From the NCBI GenBank assembly GCA_016792805.1, contig JAEUHX010000089.1, forward strand, positions 1-44,945: 44,945 bases of DNA, read 5' to 3'. Source of the DNA: Planctomycetota bacterium. GTDB taxonomy: Bacteria > Planctomycetota > UBA1135 > JACQFD01. This document shows, piece after piece, positions 42,558-44,945 of the stretch. The position numbers and the translations under genes are program-made. Each line of letters begins with the position of its first letter. The stretch's first letter is position 1. Below the pieces are notes generated by a model, which was not told the DNA's origin, did not search any database, and saw only the letters and a list, made by a program, of their open reading frames with translations.

Positions 42558-44546
42558 ATGGCGACTAAAACCAGCACGTTTCTGCGGCGCGACTCTTCCG
42601 CAATGCGATCGAATCCAGTTGCATATATTCAGGAGGCTCTGAGTGGAAAAGGGCCGAAGTCCCTCGAGGAGACCCTGAGAGAACTTCCCGAGGGCACCCA
42701 TCTGCCGACTGAATTCCGTAAGAGTCTGTTGAGAAGCTACCGCGGAAGGGCAAGCACGCTGATCGACTCCCTCCGAAGAACGAATAGCGACCGAATCGGG
42801 CCCATCGGACTTGTCGTCGATGAGCAAACCGGGACAGGATTTGTAGTACCGATCGCTGTGAACTTGGAAGGTAGACACTCTCCACAATTGCCGTTTCGTC
42901 CGGAAGACGCGCTTCAGGTACTTCAGCTGCTCCTCTTGGCTAGCTCTCCGCTCAAGGGAATACCGGGATTCGAACTTGAGCACCTCGGATTCGAGGAGAG
43001 CAGCGGGCTTGCCAAGAGTCCCAAGTATGGGCCGTCGATGGATATTGTTGCTGCCCTTTCTGTGCTGGACTTCTACTCAGCTCGACAACATCCAGCCCTC
43101 AGCGCTGCTTGCGCAGTCGTCGAGCTTCATCCGCGCGACCGTCATGAGCTCTCTCCTGTCGGGTGCTCCAAGCAGAAGCTCGAAGCATTTGTACGAGAGC
43201 ATGAGAAGGGGTCCCTCCTGATCCGACATTCGGCGGACCAGGAAGCTGCGCAGTTCGATAAGTACTTCTCCCTATGCTGGTCCGTGGATACTGTGAAGTC
43301 ATTGTCGGACAGGCTCGAGGAAAAGGGACTTCTTGAGCCTTTGTGGAGAAAGAGCCCAATCGGACCAGACGAGTTCAAACGGGTCTTGAATGCAGTGGAT
43401 TCGAACTCTGAGGGCCCAACCCAAGCGTACGCGATCGAGCTAGCGCAGGCGCTCTGTGAGGCTCCGCGAACCTCACAAGTTTCAGACGCTGCCATTCTGG
43501 AGGCCGAGGCACTCAGGGATTGCATTCCCCGCCACCTGGGAGACGACCTGCGAGCGCGAAGTCTTTCTACGGCCAGCGCCAGGAAGAGAAGGAGTCGCTT
43601 CGACGATCTGAAGCGGATGTATGTCGAGAACGGCTTATATGCTGCATTCTATGATTCTCATGACTTCCAGCGTATGGTCAGGGCATTGACGGGTTGGAAG
43701 AGGCTCATGGCGAGGAAAGCCACCTTTGGCGGAGTTCCAGACCGGGTCCCGGTGCGAAATACTTGGGCTCGGGCGGCGGGAGCAATAAGCGTTGCGGGGT
43801 GGGAAGCGGCCTTCCTTACTTCTGTGAAAGAACAGATGCGAACTGACAAGGGAACGCTTCCTCGTACCCTTTGCTACCTCGCGGAAGAGTATCTGAGGCA
43901 TGGCATGCTCGGCAAGGCAAAGAAGATAATTGATAAAGCGGAGGCCTCGCTTGAGGAGGCTGGCGCACTGGAAGATCGCAAGAATCTGCTCGCTTTCCCG
44001 CAAGGGCAGATCGCAAATGCGAATTCACTTTGGGCGATCTACTATCTTCGCTCTGAACTGGGCCGAACCATGAAGAGGAGTTGGCAAGATGAAACAGCCA
44101 CCGAGATCGCACTAAGCGGTCGGGTTTGTAGCTACACCACGGCTCGATACATGCAGGCGATTGCCCGATCAAATTATCTGCTTCACGCAGACCTCAGCCG
44201 CGCAGTTGGGGAGCTCACCTGCGCGGTGGATGGTGTTCGACGTTCTACACAATATATCAACGCGCCTCCCGGAAGTCCAACAATACTGCATTTCGTTCTA
44301 TGGTCATTGCAGTTACTTCACGCAGCCTGGACGGAGGACACTAAAGAATGGAGAGGGGCACGCAAGAACCTTCGTCACTTCTTCACGCTCAAAATTCGGC
44401 GCCCCATGAAGATGTGGTACTCTGAGCCCTGGTCGGGCATCGGCGAGAAGCCTTCCCCTGATGCTGCCGAGAGGCTCGTCGGAAGCTTGATCTGGTTCAA
44501 CGGCCCTGCGAAGCGCCTGGGGCCGGCTCGTCCAAGACAGCGGTGA
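42558..44546 (+). CDS. Lon (S16) protease-like domain fused to TPR-like helical region
   Basis: 662 residues from ATG 42558. Residues about 80-255 match the Lon proteolytic domain in order: GPIGLVVDEQTGTGFVVPI (N-terminal strands), AKSPKYGPSMDI with Ser160 where Lon has KDGPSAG, and HELSPVGCSKQKLEAF with Lys207 where Lon has LPIGGLKEKLLAA. LLIRHSADQEAAQFDKYF and SVDTVKSL then match the LIP...ENxxD and HVDEVL ends. The Ser-Lys dyad is thus in place; the AAA ATPase part of Lon is missing. Residues about 400-660 are helical and may be TPR-like (YLAEEYLRHGMLGKAKKIID). It is the last gene of the rightward operon. Whether it is an active protease is unknown. Confidence 0.72.
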   Translation: MATKTSTFLRRDSSAMRSNPVAYIQEALSGKGPKSLEETLRELPEGTHLPTEFRKSLLRSYRGRASTLIDSLRRTNSDRIGPIGLVVDEQTGTGFVVPIAVNLEGRHSPQLPFRPEDALQVLQLLLLASSPLKGIPGFELEHLGFEESSGLAKSPKYGPSMDIVAALSVLDFYSARQHPALSAACAVVELHPRDRHELSPVGCSKQKLEAFVREHEKGSLLIRHSADQEAAQFDKYFSLCWSVDTVKSLSDRLEEKGLLEPLWRKSPIGPDEFKRVLNAVDSNSEGPTQAYAIELAQALCEAPRTSQVSDAAILEAEALRDCIPRHLGDDLRARSLSTASARKRRSRFDDLKRMYVENGLYAAFYDSHDFQRMVRALTGWKRLMARKATFGGVPDRVPVRNTWARAAGAISVAGWEAAFLTSVKEQMRTDKGTLPRTLCYLAEEYLRHGMLGKAKKIIDKAEASLEEAGALEDRKNLLAFPQGQIANANSLWAIYYLRSELGRTMKRSWQDETATEIALSGRVCSYTTARYMQAIARSNYLLHADLSRAVGELTCAVDGVRRSTQYINAPPGSPTILHFVLWSLQLLHAAWTEDTKEWRGARKNLRHFFTLKIRRPMKMWYSEPWSGIGEKPSPDAAERLVGSLIWFNGPAKRLGPARPRQR

Positions 44547-44880
44547 TCATGCGGAAGTGATCCTCCAGCAGCCCTTCGAAGGCCGCACAAGCCCGATCGA
44601 AGGTGCCCACTACAAGGCGCTGCGTTTCGGCGGCTCGGCTGCGCACGCCGAGCTGAGCCTCCCGCAGTACCTCGAGCGCGGCTCTTAATTTCTCTGCGGA
44701 TCTCTGGGTCGAGAGAGACCGCTCCACTTGTTGCGCCAACGCAGTCTGGCGCAATCCAATCTCCTGCTTTGCAGCCTCACGCAATCGAAGAAGTTCGTTT
44801 CGATGGTGAGCGTTCGGTAGTGCCCGTTCCGGGATCGAGATGGAGCCATGGGAGGCTCTGGGCTTTCGGAGCCTCCCCAT
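44497..44880 (-). CDS. Coiled-coil protein of unknown function (start uncertain)
   Basis: About 127 residues from the ATG at 44880; an ATG at 44919 would lengthen it by 13. It is helical with heptad-like Leu/Ala spacing (EIGLRQTALAQQVERSL, AEKLRAALEVLREAQLG), then AAFEGLLEDHFRMITAVLDEP near the end. GC-ending codons in the C-terminal part (for example GGC ACC TTC GAT CGG) support real coding. It overlaps the 3' end of the convergent Lon-like gene by 50 bp. The start is unclear because the plus strand has a better-supported gene start on top of it (44879). No family recognised. Confidence 0.45.
   Translation of the reverse strand: MGRLRKPRASHGSISIPERALPNAHHRNELLRLREAAKQEIGLRQTALAQQVERSLSTQRSAEKLRAALEVLREAQLGVRSRAAETQRLVVGTFDRACAAFEGLLEDHFRMITAVLDEPAPGASQGR
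44850..44877. repeat. Nine-bp hairpin just before a gene start
   Basis: GGGAGGCTC (44850-44858) pairs with GAGCCTCCC (44869-44877) across a 10-nt loop, TGGGCTTTCG. No T-run follows, so it is not a classic intrinsic terminator. The right arm contains the candidate ribosome binding site GGAG (44868-44871) of the plus-strand gene starting at 44879, so the structure could control its translation. Confidence 0.5.
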
Positions 44881-44945
44881 GCCCCAAGCCCGCAAGTCCC
44901 TCGAGGAGATGCGTTCCATCCTCGAGGCGGTCGCAAAAAGTGATC
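44879..44945 (+). CDS. Start of a gene truncated by the window end
   Basis: From ATG 44879 the frame reads MPQARKSLEEMRSILEAVAK and stays open to the window end (22 codons). GGAG lies 7 nt upstream, at ideal spacing. The sequence is an amphipathic basic helix with Glu/Leu/Ala pattern. Too short to assign a family; it could be a DNA-binding or transposase-accessory protein. It runs antisense to the putative coiled-coil gene start. Confidence 0.4.
   Translation, partial: MPQARKSLEEMRSILEAVAKSD

Noticed and set aside
36663..44546. Conjugative element
   Set aside because: The VirD4-like ATPase has no membrane anchor and there is no relaxase, VirB-type gene or integrase in the window.

Overview
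The window is about 45 kb of GC-rich bacterial DNA from a Gram-negative, double-membrane organism. It carries an ADP-heptose-type glycosyltransferase, a Kdo-kinase-like protein, a TonB-dependent receptor, a porin and many lipoprotein or Sec signals. The mix of HEAT-repeat lipoprotein, multihaem cytochrome, PknK-like kinase-ATPase-TPR protein, large secreted glycosidase and Ser/Ala/Pro-rich linkers after signal peptides resembles Planctomycetota or Myxococcota-like lineages. That placement is an inference from style, not a marker-gene result. I see no rRNA, tRNA, CRISPR array or insertion sequence.

Layout. 1-451 has no convincing gene. 452-4707 (minus) is a run of arsM-like methyltransferase, aquaglyceroporin, secreted transglutaminase-like protein and CobW/G3E GTPase. 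4826-8014 (plus) is a large secreted glycosidase, followed by a small DUF1080/LamG-like secreted protein and a TonB-dependent receptor on the minus strand. A small PepSY-like secreted protein (plus) diverges from the receptor, then comes an alginate-export-type porin (minus) interrupted by one in-frame TAG. 13309-21175 (plus) holds a beta-propeller lipoprotein, then an overlapping Fe(III)-type ABC transporter (binding protein, permease, ATPase), a pentahaem cytochrome c and a HEAT-repeat lipoprotein. 21185-23858 is an LPS pair (GT9 minus; Kdo-kinase/glycosyltransferase fusion plus). 23855-29052 (minus) is a YhaN/YhaO (SbcC/SbcD-like) pair, followed by a NYN-domain protein. 30030-36662 carries glutamine synthetase, a PknK-like kinase (minus) and cysteinyl-tRNA synthetase.

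From 36690 to about 44550 the sequence changes character. Codon use is more AT-rich (frequent AGA, ATA and TTA in the rightward genes), and a short word common in the rest of the window (ATTTGTG/CACAAAT) is absent from 40.2-44.5 kb. This looks like an acquired island. It has two divergent units. Leftward are a soluble VirD4/TraG-like ATPase and an unknown protein starting 3 nt after it. Rightward are a PemK/MazF-like protein, a protein with a sigma-70 region-4-like C-terminus, an unknown protein, and a 662-residue protein in which I recognise a Lon (S16) protease-like domain with the Ser-Lys dyad in place, followed by a helical, possibly TPR-like half. I know of no described system with this composition, and it is the best candidate here for something new.

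How the genes may work together (inference): the arsM/aquaglyceroporin pair suggests arsenic methylation and flux. The receptor, porin, glycosidase and DUF1080-like protein suggest uptake of a carbohydrate or ligand. The iron ABC transporter and cytochrome cluster suggests iron supply linked to extracytoplasmic redox. The 36.7-44.5 kb island may be a defence, stress or regulated-proteolysis module.
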